Source: Oerskovia turbata
Lineage (GTDB): Bacteria; Actinomycetota; Actinomycetes; Actinomycetales; Cellulomonadaceae
DNA: 64,000 nucleotides
Direction of reading: 5' to 3'
NCBI RefSeq assembly: GCF_000718325.1
Contig: NZ_JOFV01000007.1
Span: 62,001 to 126,000, forward strand
Below, piece by piece: positions 49,549 through 60,628 of this stretch. Position 1 is the stretch's first letter; every line of letters starts with the position of its first letter. A program made the position numbers and the translations under genes. The notes beneath the pieces were generated by a model. That model ran no database searches. It was not told the origin of the DNA and saw nothing but the letters and a program-made list of their open reading frames with translations.

Positions 49549-50369
49549 GCCGTCCCGAGGCCCGTGGCGGACGCCCGGGCACCTGGCACCACCCCTACCT
49601 CGACGCCCCCACCGGGTTCGTCGCGCTCGCGCACCGCGGCTTCTCCCGGGACGGGCTCGAGAACTCCCTCGCGGCGTTCGCCGCGGCCCGCGACCTGGGA
49701 TTCCGGTACGTCGAGACCGACGCGCACGCGACGTCCGACGGCGTCGCGGTCGCGCTGCACGACGCGAGCCTGGACCGCACGACCGACGGCACGGGCCTGG
49801 TCGCGAACCTGCCCTGGGAGACCGTGCGGCGGGCGCGGATCGGCGGGGTCGAGCCCGTGCCGCTCCTCGAGGACGTCCTGGGGGCCTGGCCGGACCTGCG
49901 CGTGAACGTCGACGTCAAGGCCGACTCCGCGGTCGGGCCCGTCGCGGCGGCGATCGAGCGCACGCGTGCGCACGAACGCGTGTGCGTGACGTCCTTCTCC
50001 CGGGCACGGCGGCGCCGGACGGTCGCTCTCCTGTCGCGGCCCGTGGCGACCTCGACCGGGACGAGCGAGGTCGCGACGTTCCTGCTCACCGCCCGGGCGG
50101 GGGCTCCCCGGGGCCCGTTCGGCGCCGTGGCCTCGTGGGCGCTGCGGGGCGCGGACTGCCTGCAGGTGCCCGTCGCGCAGGGGCGCGTGCGGGTCGTGGA
50201 CGCACGGACCGTGGCCGCCGCGCACGCCGCAGGTCGTCAGGTGCACGTGTGGACGGTCAACGACCCGGTCGAGATGGTGCGGCTCCTGGACCTGGGCGTG
50301 GACGGCATCGTGACCGACCGGGCGGACCTGCTGCGCGACGTGCTGGCCGCGCGAGGCCGCTGGGGCTGA
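49545..50369 (+). CDS. Glycerophosphodiester phosphodiesterase
   Basis: The 274-residue TIM-barrel enzyme of the GDPD family cleaves glycerophosphodiesters to glycerol 3-phosphate and an alcohol. The catalytic LAHRGFSRDGLENSLAAFAA is at residues ~25-45, and YVETDAHATSDGVAVALHDA follows with the metal-binding Glu, Asp and His. LRVNVDVKADSAV and VHVWTVNDPVEM complete the barrel. No signal peptide is seen, so it is probably cytoplasmic. The GTG overlaps the hydrolase stop codon (GTGA). It converges on aroB with only a 10-nt gap. Confidence 0.92.
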   Translation: MSRPEARGGRPGTWHHPYLDAPTGFVALAHRGFSRDGLENSLAAFAAARDLGFRYVETDAHATSDGVAVALHDASLDRTTDGTGLVANLPWETVRRARIGGVEPVPLLEDVLGAWPDLRVNVDVKADSAVGPVAAAIERTRAHERVCVTSFSRARRRRTVALLSRPVATSTGTSEVATFLLTARAGAPRGPFGAVASWALRGADCLQVPVAQGRVRVVDARTVAAAHAAGRQVHVWTVNDPVEMVRLLDLGVDGIVTDRADLLRDVLAARGRWG

Positions 50370-50379
50370 CGGCGCCGCG

Positions 50380-52158
<1,779 letters not shown>

Positions 52159-53376
52159 TCAGCGCAGCAGCTCGGGAACCGACGCCAGGTAGCCCTCGAC
52201 GTTGCGGCGGACCTCGGTGACCGAGTCCCCGCCGAACTTCTCGAGGACGGCCTCGGCGAGGACGAGCGCGACCATGGCCTCGGCGACGACGGCCGCGGGC
52301 GGCACGGCGCACACGTCCGAGCGCTGGTGCTGGGCCTTGGCGGGCTCGCCCGTCGAGACGTCGACCGTCGCGAGCGCGCGCGGCACCGTCGAGATGGGCT
52401 TCATGGCGGCACGCACGCGCAGCACCTCGCCGTTGGACATGCCTCCCTCGACACCGCCCGCGCGGTTGCTCAGGCGGTGCAGGTGCCCGTCCTCGCCGCG
52501 CACGATCTCGTCGTGGGCCTGCGAGCCGCGGCGGCGTGCGGTGCGGAAGCCGTCGCCGACCTCGACGCCCTTGATGGCCTGGATGCCCATGAGGACGGCC
52601 GCGAGGCGCGCGTCGAGCCGGCGGTCGGACTGCACGTAGGTGCCCAGCCCCGACGGGACACCGTACGCCAGGACCTCGACCACGCCGCCGAGGGTGTCGC
52701 CGTCCTTGTGGCACTCGTCGATCTCGGCGACCATCGCCGCGGAGCTCGCGGGGTCGAAGCAGCGCACCGGGTCGGCGTCGAGGCGCGCGACGTCGTCGGG
52801 CTGCGGGAGGGCCGCGCCCTCGGGGACGTCGACCGTGCCGATGCCCACGACGTGCGAGACGAGGCGGATCCCGACGGCCTGCTCGAGGAACTTGGCGGCG
52901 GCCACGCCGAGCGCGACGCGGGTCGCGGTCTCGCGCGCCGAGGCGCGCTCCAGGACGGGGCGGGCGTCGTCGAACGCGTACTTGCGCATGCCGATCAGGT
53001 CCGCGTGCCCGGGACGCGGGCGCGTCAGGGGGCGGTTGCGGGCGATCTCCCGCACGTCGCCCGTCCCGGCGTCGACCTGCAGCGCCTCGGCGGGCACGGG
53101 GTCCGCGCTCATGACGTCGACCCACTTGGGCCACTCGGTGTTGCCGATCTCGATCGCGAGCGGGCCGCCCTGCGTCAGGCCCAGGCGCAGCCCCGCGAGG
53201 ATGCGGACCTCGTCCTGCTCGAACTTCATGCGCGCACCGCGCCCGTACCCGAGGCGGCGGCGCGCGAGCGCGTCCTGCACGTCCTTCGTCACGAGCTCGA
53301 CCCCTGCGGGCAGCCCTTCCAGGATGCCGACCAGCGCCGGACCGTGCGACTCACCCGATGTCAACCAACGAAGCAT
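52159..53376 (-). CDS. aroC: Chorismate synthase
   Basis: The 405-residue FMN-dependent enzyme is the last of the pathway. It has [20 protein letters not shown] (residues 1-20), [40 protein letters not shown] and [15 protein letters not shown]. The ATG has GGGAGGA 9 nt upstream. It heads aroC-aroK-aroB and is divergent from the prepilin peptidase gene. Confidence 0.97.
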   Translation of the reverse strand: MLRWLTSGESHGPALVGILEGLPAGVELVTKDVQDALARRRLGYGRGARMKFEQDEVRILAGLRLGLTQGGPLAIEIGNTEWPKWVDVMSADPVPAEALQVDAGTGDVREIARNRPLTRPRPGHADLIGMRKYAFDDARPVLERASARETATRVALGVAAAKFLEQAVGIRLVSHVVGIGTVDVPEGAALPQPDDVARLDADPVRCFDPASSAAMVAEIDECHKDGDTLGGVVEVLAYGVPSGLGTYVQSDRRLDARLAAVLMGIQAIKGVEVGDGFRTARRRGSQAHDEIVRGEDGHLHRLSNRAGGVEGGMSNGEVLRVRAAMKPISTVPRALATVDVSTGEPAKAQHQRSDVCAVPPAAVVAEAMVALVLAEAVLEKFGGDSVTEVRRNVEGYLASVPELLR

Positions 53377-53549
53377 GAGCAGAATCCTCCCACGTCACCC
53401 GGCACGTCCCCGAACCCGACCGCAGTGCGGACCGCGCCGACGTGCACGGTCGCTCGGGCGCCTGCACACCGGGCAGGAGCGTCGGGCATGGACGGAGCCG
53501 GCGCGACTCCGCCTGTGGACGACGACGCACCTGCCCGGGCCCGCTGCGC

Positions 53550-53555
53550 TAGGTT
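53550..53555 (+). promoter_or_regulatory. -10 element of the prepilin peptidase gene (leaderless type)
   Basis: TAGGTT ends 6 nt before the GTG at 53562. Confidence 0.45.
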
Positions 53556-53561
53556 CGCCCG

Positions 53562-54275
53562 GTGAGCGACGCAGGGGGCAGGGGCCCGGTCAGCGTGCCG
53601 GGTCGGGACGGTGCCGGAGGGGCCACGCGGAGCCCGGTGGACCCGCCGGACCCGCGGGCGTCACTGCTGCCGGTCCGAACCTGGCACCGGGCCGGGGCGG
53701 AGGTGCGGCCGCACCGTCGTGCGGTCCTCGCGGTCGCGGCAGTGGCCCTGCCCGCGACGGTCGTCGGGGTGGTGGGCGCGGGCCAGCCCGTCGCGCTGCT
53801 GCCCGCGGCCTGCTACCTCGCCGTGCTGGGGTCGGCGCTCGCCGTGATCGACGCCCGCACGCACCGCCTTCCGGACGCCCTGGTCCTGCCGTCCTACCCC
53901 GTCCTGGCGGTGCTGCTGGGTCTGGCGAGCGTCGTGGTGCCCGACGGCGGCGCGTTCGTCCGCGCCCTGGCCGGTGGTCTGGCGCTCTACGGCGCGTACT
54001 TCCTGCTGGCCCTGGCCCCTTCGGGCCTGGGTTTCGGCGACGTGAAGCTGGCCGGGCTGATCGGCGCGGTGCTCGCCTGGTGCGGCTGGGCCGAGCTCGC
54101 CGTGGGGGCGAGCGCGGCCTTCTTCCTGGGCGGCGCCTGGTCCGTCGTCCTGCTCGCCGCGGGGCGGGCAGGACGACGGACCGCGATCCCGTTCGGCCCG
54201 TTCATGCTCGCGGGCGCGCTCGTCGGTGCGGCCGGAGGTCCCGCGGTGCTCGGTGAGGCGCTGCTGCTGGGCTGA
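53562..54275 (+). CDS. Prepilin peptidase, A24 type
   Basis: The 237-residue membrane aspartyl protease has about six transmembrane helices from residue ~55. VIDARTHRLPD carries the first catalytic Asp and SGLGFGDVKLAGL the second, the two-Asp signature of type IV prepilin and Tad prepilin peptidases. The N-terminal methylase domain of long PilD proteins is absent, and its place is taken by a ~50-residue polar segment. No pilin, secretion ATPase or Tad genes are in the window, so the substrate must lie elsewhere. TAGGTT lies 6 nt upstream of the GTG. Confidence 0.85.
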   Translation: MSDAGGRGPVSVPGRDGAGGATRSPVDPPDPRASLLPVRTWHRAGAEVRPHRRAVLAVAAVALPATVVGVVGAGQPVALLPAACYLAVLGSALAVIDARTHRLPDALVLPSYPVLAVLLGLASVVVPDGGAFVRALAGGLALYGAYFLLALAPSGLGFGDVKLAGLIGAVLAWCGWAELAVGASAAFFLGGAWSVVLLAAGRAGRRTAIPFGPFMLAGALVGAAGGPAVLGEALLLG

Positions 54276-54288
54276 GCGTGGGCGACCA

Positions 54289-54306
54289 CCGGGGCCGCGG
54301 CCCCGG
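54289..54306. terminator. Perfect 18-bp GC palindrome between convergent genes
   Basis: CCGGGGCCGCGGCCCCGG lies between the ends of the prepilin peptidase gene and aroE, 3 nt from the aroE stop. A possible bidirectional terminator, although there is no unpaired loop in the sequence. Confidence 0.4.
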
Positions 54307-54308
54307 GC

Positions 54309-55190
54309 TCAGGTCCTGGCGGCGCTCGGCGCGAGGGCCGCCTCGAGCGCCTCGGCCATCGCGGTCACCGGCACGACCAGCCCCGTCATGAGCCGTACCT
54401 GCTCGGCGGCCTGGTGCAGGAGCATGCGCTCGCCGCCCACCACCGTGGCGCCGGCGGCCGCCCAGGCCCGGGAGAGCGCCGTCGGGCGGGGGTCGTAGAC
54501 CACGTCGAGCAGCACCCCGCGCGGGCGCGGGCAGCCCTCGCCGACGCGTGCCGCGACCGCCTCGGCCACCGGGTCGGCGGCCCGGGAGGGCAGTGTCGAG
54601 ACGAGGACGTCGGCCTGCGTCACGAGCGGCGAGGAGGGGTCGAGGACCGCGAACCGCGGCGCGACCCCCATGCGGTGCGCGGCGCGCTGCAGGCCGCCCG
54701 TGCGCCCGAGCGAGCGCACCAGGACGGTCGGCGTCGTGCAGCCGAGCTCGGCGAGCGCTGCCAGGGTCGAGGCCGCGGTGGCCCCCGCCCCGAGCACCAC
54801 CGCTGAGCCGACCGGACGGTCGCCCAGGCCCTCCCGCAGCGCCGCCACCAGGCCGTGGACGTCGGTGTTGGCGCCCACGAGCGTTCGTCCCGAGCCCGTG
54901 GGCTGGAACAGGACCGTGTTCACGGCCCCCACGACCTGGGCCAGCGGCTCGACGTGGTCGAGGAGAGGCAGGACGACCTGCTTGAGCGGCATGGTCAGGC
55001 TCAACCCGGCCCAGCTCTCGTCGAGCCCCTCGACGAAGCCGGCCAGCTGCTCCTCGGTGACCTCGATGGCGGTGTACTCCCACCCGTCCAGACCCAGCGT
55101 CCGGTAGGCGGCCGAGTGCAGGACGGGTGAGAGCGAGTGGGCGACGGGGTGGCCCAGGACGGCGGCGCGACGCACCGTGCCCACCGTCAC
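54309..55190 (-). CDS. aroE: Shikimate dehydrogenase
   Basis: This 293-residue NADPH-dependent enzyme reduces 3-dehydroshikimate. It has AAVLGHPVAHSLSPVLHSAA (shikimate binding, residues ~7-25), LTMPLKQVVLPLLD (catalytic Lys), GANTDVHGL and the Rossmann AVVLGAGATAASTLAAL. The GTG at 55190 is chosen over an ATG at 55208 because it has AAGGAGA 4 nt upstream and overlaps the mltG stop (GTGA). Confidence 0.95.
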   Translation of the reverse strand: MTVGTVRRAAVLGHPVAHSLSPVLHSAAYRTLGLDGWEYTAIEVTEEQLAGFVEGLDESWAGLSLTMPLKQVVLPLLDHVEPLAQVVGAVNTVLFQPTGSGRTLVGANTDVHGLVAALREGLGDRPVGSAVVLGAGATAASTLAALAELGCTTPTVLVRSLGRTGGLQRAAHRMGVAPRFAVLDPSSPLVTQADVLVSTLPSRAADPVAEAVAARVGEGCPRPRGVLLDVVYDPRPTALSRAWAAAGATVVGGERMLLHQAAEQVRLMTGLVVPVTAMAEALEAALAPSAART

Positions 55191-56329
55191 GGGTTCTCCT
55201 TCTGCCATGCACGCAGCTCGTCGACGTACTTCTGGTGTTCGGGCAGCGTCGAGGAGAACTTGGTCTCACCGGTGTCCAGGTTGACGGCGACCCAGAAGAT
55301 CCAGTCACCCGGCTCCGGGTTCAGCACGGCCTCGATCGACTTCATCCCGGGCGACGCGATCGGGCCGGGCGGCAGCCCCTTGTGCCTGTACAGGTTGTAC
55401 AGGTTGTCGGTGTTCGCCTTGTCGGCGTTGGTGATCTCGGTGCCCGGCTTGCCCAGGCCGAACGCGACGGCCGCGTCGATGTCGAGGGTCATCTCCCGCG
55501 TCAGACGGTTCTCGATCGCCTGCGCCATCTTGGGGCGGTCCTCCTCGGCCTTCGCCTCACGCTCGATGAGCGAGGCCTTGACCAGGACCGTCTGACGGTC
55601 GGCCGGCTGGATGCCGAGCGAGTCGAGGTTGGCGACGGTCGTGGCGATCATGTTGGCCACGATGGTGGCCGCCGAGTCGTTGGGCTCGAGGACGTACGTG
55701 CTCGGGAAGAACCACCCTTCGAAGTTGCCGCCCGCCTCGGCCGGCAGGCCGACCGCGGCCGGGTCCGCCATCGCGGCCTGGAACTCCTCCTGGGACTTGC
55801 CCGTCACGGAGACGGCGCGCTCGATGACCTGCGCCGCCGTGAACCCCTCGGGCACGGTCAGCTTCATCTCGTTCTTGCTCGTCTTGGCCAGCAGCAGGGT
55901 GACCGCCGCGGACGCCTTCATCTCGGTGAGCATCGTGTAGTTGCCAGGCTGGATCTTGCCGGCGTCCGGGTTCGCCTTGAAGGCCTTGACGAACGCGTTG
56001 GCCGACTTCACGACCCCCGCCTCGACGAGCGTCTGGCCCATGTCCGCACCCGTCGACTGCGGCTCGATCGTCACGTCGACGGGGTCGACCCCCTGCCCCT
56101 CGTAGTCCGAGGCGCTGAAAGGGTTCTCGAAGCCCAGCAGGCTCGAGGCGTTGTTGACCAGGTAGTACCCGGCCCCGCCCACGAGGACCAGCGCGAGCAC
56201 CACGATCAGGGTGCGCCGACGCCGGCGCTGCGCACGCTTCTTCGCGGCGCGACGGTCTCGGTTCCCCGAACGGGTCGCCCGCGACGGTGGTTGGTGCTGC
56301 ACCGGCGGGCGGTCGAATAGGTCGGTCAC
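55187..56329 (-). CDS. mltG: Endolytic murein transglycosylase MltG
   Basis: The 380-residue protein has a basic cytoplasmic N-terminus (~40 residues, very Arg/Lys-rich) and a transmembrane helix (TLIVVLALVLVGGAGYYLV). An extracellular YceG domain follows, with the catalytic Glu in LVKASLIEREAKAEEDRPKM (~250), YVLEPND, and DNLYNLYRHKGLPPGPIASP. It cleaves nascent glycan strands and is thought to set their length. It lies between ruvX and aroE, as in other actinobacteria. The GTG start is a plausible but not strong choice, with GGAGG about 9 nt upstream. Confidence 0.93.
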   Translation of the reverse strand: MTDLFDRPPVQHQPPSRATRSGNRDRRAAKKRAQRRRRRTLIVVLALVLVGGAGYYLVNNASSLLGFENPFSASDYEGQGVDPVDVTIEPQSTGADMGQTLVEAGVVKSANAFVKAFKANPDAGKIQPGNYTMLTEMKASAAVTLLLAKTSKNEMKLTVPEGFTAAQVIERAVSVTGKSQEEFQAAMADPAAVGLPAEAGGNFEGWFFPSTYVLEPNDSAATIVANMIATTVANLDSLGIQPADRQTVLVKASLIEREAKAEEDRPKMAQAIENRLTREMTLDIDAAVAFGLGKPGTEITNADKANTDNLYNLYRHKGLPPGPIASPGMKSIEAVLNPEPGDWIFWVAVNLDTGETKFSSTLPEHQKYVDELRAWQKENP

Positions 56330-56384
56330 GGGAGGCTGCCTCCTGACGGGTGTGCGCGCGGCGGTCCTTGCCGCGACGCAACGA

Positions 56385-56915
56385 TCAACGTTCTACGAAC
56401 TCTCCAGCGCGCGCCCCCGCGCTCCGCTCGCGGTCCAGAGCGGTCTGGAGGATGATAACTGCCGCCGCCTGGTCGACGACAGAGCGCTGCTTGCGCCCGG
56501 CACGCCCCGACGCCCGCAGCGCCTGGTGGGCGCTCACGGTCGTCATGCGTTCGTCGACGAGGTGCACCGGGACCGGTGCGACGGCACGTGCCACCAGTCC
56601 AGCGTACGCACGTGCGGACGCGGTGGCGGCACCTTCCGCGCCGGAAAGGTGTCGAGGAAGCCCGATGTACACCACACGTGCACCCCGTTCCTCCACTTCC
56701 GACGCGATCCGCGCGACGTCGCTCGGGAAGGTCGCCACCGCGTCGTCGGGGGCCGAGGGCGTCGTCCTGGTGTCCCGGGGAAGGGTCTCGACGGGGGTCG
56801 CGATGAGGCCGTCGGGGTCGCTCGCGGCGAGCCCGACGCGCACGCTGCCCACGTCGACGCCCAGGCGGGCGCCCCTCGGGAGAGGGGTGCCCGCCTGGTG
56901 GCCGTCGACCGTCAT
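56385..56915 (-). CDS. ruvX: Putative pre-16S rRNA nuclease / Holliday junction resolvase YqgF
   Basis: The 176-residue RNase H-like protein has LGVDVGSVRVGLAASDPDGL (first catalytic Asp, residues ~15-30), the GLPRHLSGAEGAATASARAY helix and LVDERMTTVSAHQAL, with the late acidic pair. YqgF in E. coli processes 16S rRNA ends. It lies 11 nt after alaS and 55 nt before mltG, so the three are likely one transcript. The ATG at 56915 gives a short Gly/Pro lead before the fold. Confidence 0.92.
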   Translation of the reverse strand: MTVDGHQAGTPLPRGARLGVDVGSVRVGLAASDPDGLIATPVETLPRDTRTTPSAPDDAVATFPSDVARIASEVEERGARVVYIGLPRHLSGAEGAATASARAYAGLVARAVAPVPVHLVDERMTTVSAHQALRASGRAGRKQRSVVDQAAAVIILQTALDRERSAGARAGEFVER

Positions 56916-56926
56916 CGGGGGCGCGC

Positions 56927-59620
56927 TCAGAGCGCCGAGGCGACGTCGTCGCGGATGCCCGCGAGCGCGGCCGGGAGGGCGGACACGTCGGTGCCGCCGC
57001 CCTGGGCCATGTCGTCCTTGCCGCCGCCGCCGCCGCCGAGCACGCCCGAGGCCTTCTTCGCGAGGGCGCCTGCACGCAGGCCGGCCTCGCGGGCCGGTGC
57101 GTTGGTCACGATGACGACCTGAGGACGGTCCTTGCTGACACCTCCGACGGCGACGACGCTCGGCGCCGAGTCCGCGAGACGGCCGCGCACGTCGAGCGCG
57201 AGGGCGCGCAGGTCGTCCGCGGAGGCGACCTCGCCCGCGTCGTGCACCACGACGCGCGTGGTGCCCACGGTCTGCGCACCGGCCGCGAGGTTCTCGGCCG
57301 CAGCCAGGAGCTGGGCCTGGCGCAGCGCCGCGAGCTCCTTCTCGGCGTCGCGCAGTCGCGCCACGAGCGAACCCACCCGGTCGGGGAGCTCCTCGGTGCG
57401 CACGTTCAGCAGGCCCGTGAGCTGTCCGACGAGCGCGTGCTCCTTGGCCTGGAAGCCGTAGGCCCCGTCGCCGACGAGCGCGTCGACGCGGCGCACGCCC
57501 GAGCCGATCGAGGACTCGCCGAGCAGCGTGACCAGACCGAGCTGACCGGACTGCTTGACGTGCGTTCCCGCGCACAGCTCACGCGACCAGTCGCCGCCGA
57601 TCGAGACCACGCGCACCTGGTCGCCGTACTTCTCGCCGAACAGCGCCATGGCGCCCAGCGCCTTGGCCTCAGCGATGGGCATGACCTTGTCCGTGACCTC
57701 GAGGTTCTCGGCGAGCTGGGTGTTGACGCGCTCCTCGACCTCGGACAGCACCCCTGCGGGGACCGCGCTCGAGGCGCGGAAGTCGAAGCGGATGCGGCTC
57801 GGTGCGTTCTCCGACCCGGCCTGCGTCGCGTCCTTGCCCAGGGCCTCCTGGATGGACTTGTGGATCATGTGCGTCGCGGTGTGGGCGCGGCTGATCGCCT
57901 TGCGGCGCGCCGTGTCGATCTGCGCGGTGCCGGGGTCACCCAGCGCCACGACGCCCTCGACGAGGCGCCCGCGGTGGACCGAGAAGCCCTTGATGGGGCG
58001 CTGCACGTCGTCGACCTCGATGGTCGCGCCGCCGTCGAGCACGATCGTGCCGTGGTCGGCGAGCTGGCCGCCGGCCTCGGCGTAGAACGGCGTGCGGTCG
58101 AGGACGACCTCGACGTCGGCCGGGGCCGTCGCGGCCGGGGAGGGCACGCCGTCGACCAGGAGGCCCACGACGTTGACGGACGCCGAGGCGTCGGTGTAGC
58201 CGAGGAACTCGACCGGACGGGCGAGCTCGCCCTGCAGGGCCTCGTAGGCCGCGGTGTCGACGCCGCCCGTGCGCTTGGCGAGCGCGTCGGCGCGCGCACG
58301 GGTGCGCTGCTCCTGCATGAGGGCGCGGAACGCCTTCTCGTCCACCTGGACGCCCTGCTCGGCGGCCATCTCGAGGGTCAGGTCGATCGGGAAGCCGTAC
58401 GTGTCGTGCAGTGCGAAGGCCTGGTCGCCGGGCAGGACCGGGGTGCCGCCCGTGCCCGCGTTCGTCTTGGCAGCCGCGACCGCGGTGTCCAGGATCGTGG
58501 TCCCCGAGGTCAGGGTGCGGCGGAACGCCTCCTCCTCGGCGTAGGCGATCTGCGAGATGCGCTCGAAGTCGGCGCCGACCTCCGGGTAGGAGGCCTGCAT
58601 GGCGTCGCGCGAGACGGGGAACAGCTGAGGCAGCGCGGGGTCCTCGACGCCCAGCAGGCGCATCGCACGCACCGAGCGGCGCAGCAGACGACGCAGCACG
58701 TAGCCGCGGCCCTCGTTCGAGGGGCGCACGCCGTCGCTGATGATCATCAGGGCCGAGCGGACGTGGTCGGCGACCACGCGCATGCGCACGTCGTCGTCGG
58801 CGTCGGCGCCGTAGCGCTTGCCCGAGAGCTCCTGGGCCGCGGCGATGACGGGGAAGACCTCGTCGATCTCGTACATGTTGTCGACGCCCTGCAGGACGAA
58901 CGCGACACGCTCGAGCCCCATGCCGGTGTCGATGTTCTTCTTGGTGAGCTCGCCCAGGATGGGGAAGGACTCCTTGGTCCCGCCGTCACCGCGCTCGTAC
59001 TGCATGAAGACGAGGTTCCAGATCTCCAGGAACCGGTCGCCCGCGAGGTCGATCGCGGGACCGCCGTCGGGGCCGTAGGCCGGGCCGCGGTCGTAGAAGA
59101 TCTCCGAGCAGGGACCGGCAGGCCCGCGGGCCCCCGTGGACCAGTAGTTGGGTCCCATGCCGAGGCCTTGGATGCGCTCGTCCGGCAGACCGGCGATCTT
59201 CTTCCAGAGCTGGCGCGCCTCGTCGTCCTCGTGGAAGACGGTGACCCAGATCTTGTCCTCGGGGATGCCGTACCCACCCTCGTCCTGGGACCGCGTGATG
59301 AGGTCCCAGGCGTAGGTGATCGCGCCTTCCTTGAAGTAGTCCCCGAACGAGAAGTTGCCGTTCATCTGGAAGAACGTGCCGTGGCGCGTGGTCTTGCCCA
59401 CGTCGTCGATGTCGAGGGTGCGCACGCACTTCTGCACGCTCGTCGCGCGGGCCCACGGCGCCGTCTGCTCGCCCGTCATGTACGGGATGAACGGCACCAT
59501 GCCCGCGATGGTGAACAGCGTCGAGGGGTCCGGCGAGACGAGCGACGCCGAGGGCACGACGGTGTGGTCCTGGGCGGCGAAGTAGTCGAGCCAACGCTTG
59601 CGGATCTCGGCGGTACGCAT
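56927..59620 (-). CDS. alaS: Alanyl-tRNA synthetase
   Basis: The 897-residue class II synthetase has an N-terminal aminoacylation domain (MRTAEIRKRWLDYFAAQDHT, GRGYVLRRLLRRSVRAMRLL), then an editing domain with HTATHMIHKSIQEALG (HxxxH) and CAGTHVKQSGQLGLV (CxxxH zinc ligands). A C-terminal C-Ala/DHHA1 domain has the Gly-rich GGGGGGKDDMAQGGG. The ATG at 59620 begins the canonical MRTAEIRKRW and has GAAGGA upstream. An in-frame start 14 codons earlier is rejected. No T-box leader was recognised. Confidence 0.98.
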   Translation of the reverse strand: MRTAEIRKRWLDYFAAQDHTVVPSASLVSPDPSTLFTIAGMVPFIPYMTGEQTAPWARATSVQKCVRTLDIDDVGKTTRHGTFFQMNGNFSFGDYFKEGAITYAWDLITRSQDEGGYGIPEDKIWVTVFHEDDEARQLWKKIAGLPDERIQGLGMGPNYWSTGARGPAGPCSEIFYDRGPAYGPDGGPAIDLAGDRFLEIWNLVFMQYERGDGGTKESFPILGELTKKNIDTGMGLERVAFVLQGVDNMYEIDEVFPVIAAAQELSGKRYGADADDDVRMRVVADHVRSALMIISDGVRPSNEGRGYVLRRLLRRSVRAMRLLGVEDPALPQLFPVSRDAMQASYPEVGADFERISQIAYAEEEAFRRTLTSGTTILDTAVAAAKTNAGTGGTPVLPGDQAFALHDTYGFPIDLTLEMAAEQGVQVDEKAFRALMQEQRTRARADALAKRTGGVDTAAYEALQGELARPVEFLGYTDASASVNVVGLLVDGVPSPAATAPADVEVVLDRTPFYAEAGGQLADHGTIVLDGGATIEVDDVQRPIKGFSVHRGRLVEGVVALGDPGTAQIDTARRKAISRAHTATHMIHKSIQEALGKDATQAGSENAPSRIRFDFRASSAVPAGVLSEVEERVNTQLAENLEVTDKVMPIAEAKALGAMALFGEKYGDQVRVVSIGGDWSRELCAGTHVKQSGQLGLVTLLGESSIGSGVRRVDALVGDGAYGFQAKEHALVGQLTGLLNVRTEELPDRVGSLVARLRDAEKELAALRQAQLLAAAENLAAGAQTVGTTRVVVHDAGEVASADDLRALALDVRGRLADSAPSVVAVGGVSKDRPQVVIVTNAPAREAGLRAGALAKKASGVLGGGGGGKDDMAQGGGTDVSALPAALAGIRDDVASAL

Positions 59621-59767
59621 GATGTCCTTCGGAAGTCGGAAGAGGGAACGGCCCGGGCGCACCGCTGGAGGCGGGCGGCACCGGCTAGAACAAGTATGTT
59701 CCCGGCGTGCTTCCCCCCGGTGCGCGCGACGCTCGTCGCGCGGGCGGAAGCAGGCCCGGGGGGTGGA

Positions 59768-60109
59768 TCAGTAGAACGAGTACCCGAGCAGGTCCTCGTC
59801 GTCGTCGACGCCGGGTTCCCCCGCGCGCGCACGGCGCGCCGCACGGGCCGTACGCACGTCGTCGGGGTCCGGCTGGCCCTCGGCGAGCAGGGACGCGAGC
59901 AGCTCGGCCTCGCGCGCGTCACGCGCGGTGCGGAACTCCTCGCGGAAGACGGACACGAAGCTCGTGGCCTTCTCCCCGATCGAGTTGACCTGGTCGGTGG
60001 CCTGGTCGACGAGCGAGGCAGGCGCGTAGCGCGCGATCACCTGCCGCCCCTTGACGACGACGACCACGGTGATGGCGACGCCGACGCCGACCCAGAAGAC
60101 CCGACGCAT
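59768..60109 (-). CDS. Small membrane-anchored protein (possibly DUF6167)
   Basis: The 113-residue protein has one N-terminal transmembrane helix (VFWVGVGVAITVVVVVKGRQ), a helical cytoplasmic part and an acidic tail. A protein of the same outline sits between DUF948 and alaS in Streptomyces (DUF6167 there). Function is unknown. The ATG shares a base with the stop of the DUF948 gene (TGATG), so the pair is coupled. Confidence 0.75.
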   Translation of the reverse strand: MRRVFWVGVGVAITVVVVVKGRQVIARYAPASLVDQATDQVNSIGEKATSFVSVFREEFRTARDAREAELLASLLAEGQPDPDDVRTARAARRARAGEPGVDDDEDLLGYSFY

Positions 60110-60486
60110 CAGCGACCGGTCCGAGGCCCGGACGAGCGGCCCGAGGCCCGGGCGAACGCCTGGCGCACGCCGTACGTGAACGCCGCGACCTTCACGAGGG
60201 GCGCCCCGAAGGTCGCCGCGTACAGGCCCGTGAGGGCCGAGACGTTCTCGCTGACCTGCGCCGCGGACGTCGTGATCGTGTCGACCTTGACGAGCTGGCT
60301 GTTCGTCGTGGCCACGGTCGTGGCGGCCTCGTCGAGGATCGGCACCGAGTGGTCCGTGACCTCCTTGATGCTCACGCGGGCCTCGTCGAGCACCCGGCCG
60401 AGCTTGACCAGAGGAACCGCGAGGACCCCCACCAGCAGCACGAATGCGATGGCGGCGATCAGCCCGGCCACATCTCCTACGGACAT
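60109..60486 (-). CDS. DUF948 membrane protein
   Basis: The 125-residue protein has an N-terminal transmembrane helix (VAGLIAAIAFVLLVGVLAVP, residues ~5-25), followed by a long amphipathic coiled-coil region (~30-90, LDEARVSIKEVTDHSVPILD) that is typical of DUF948. The C-terminus is basic. Function is unknown. The ATG has AAGGAGG upstream. The gene conservatively precedes alaS in actinobacteria, coupled with the next small membrane gene. Confidence 0.85.
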   Translation of the reverse strand: MSVGDVAGLIAAIAFVLLVGVLAVPLVKLGRVLDEARVSIKEVTDHSVPILDEAATTVATTNSQLVKVDTITTSAAQVSENVSALTGLYAATFGAPLVKVAAFTYGVRQAFARASGRSSGPRTGR

Positions 60487-60549
60487 CTCCTGCTCCTCCT
60501 TCGACGGCGCGACGCGACGGACGGCACGCCTCGCGAAACCTTACCCGGA

Positions 60550-60599
60550 TGCACGAACGCCCCGCTCCCCGTCGAAGCGGTGAGCGAGGCGTTCGTGCA
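60550..60599 (-). terminator. Terminator downstream of rpsD
   Basis: A 12-bp stem (TGCACGAACGCC/GGCGTTCGTGCA) continues after one mismatch with CGCTC/GAGCG, 29 nt past the rpsD stop. It isolates rpsD from the DUF948 gene. Confidence 0.85.
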
Positions 60600-60628
60600 C
60601 GGCGCGCGGCAGCGGCCGCGCTGGAGGA

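Noticed and set aside
59688-59701. GAACAAGTATGTTC upstream of alaS as a LexA/SOS box
   Set aside because: The spacing between GAAC and GTTC is 6 bp, whereas the actinobacterial SOS box needs 4 bp. alaS is also not a typical SOS gene.
59621-59767. T-box leader for alaS
   Set aside because: The 147-nt gap has a GCGCGAC/GTCGCGC hairpin, but no T-box sequence or specifier loop could be recognised.
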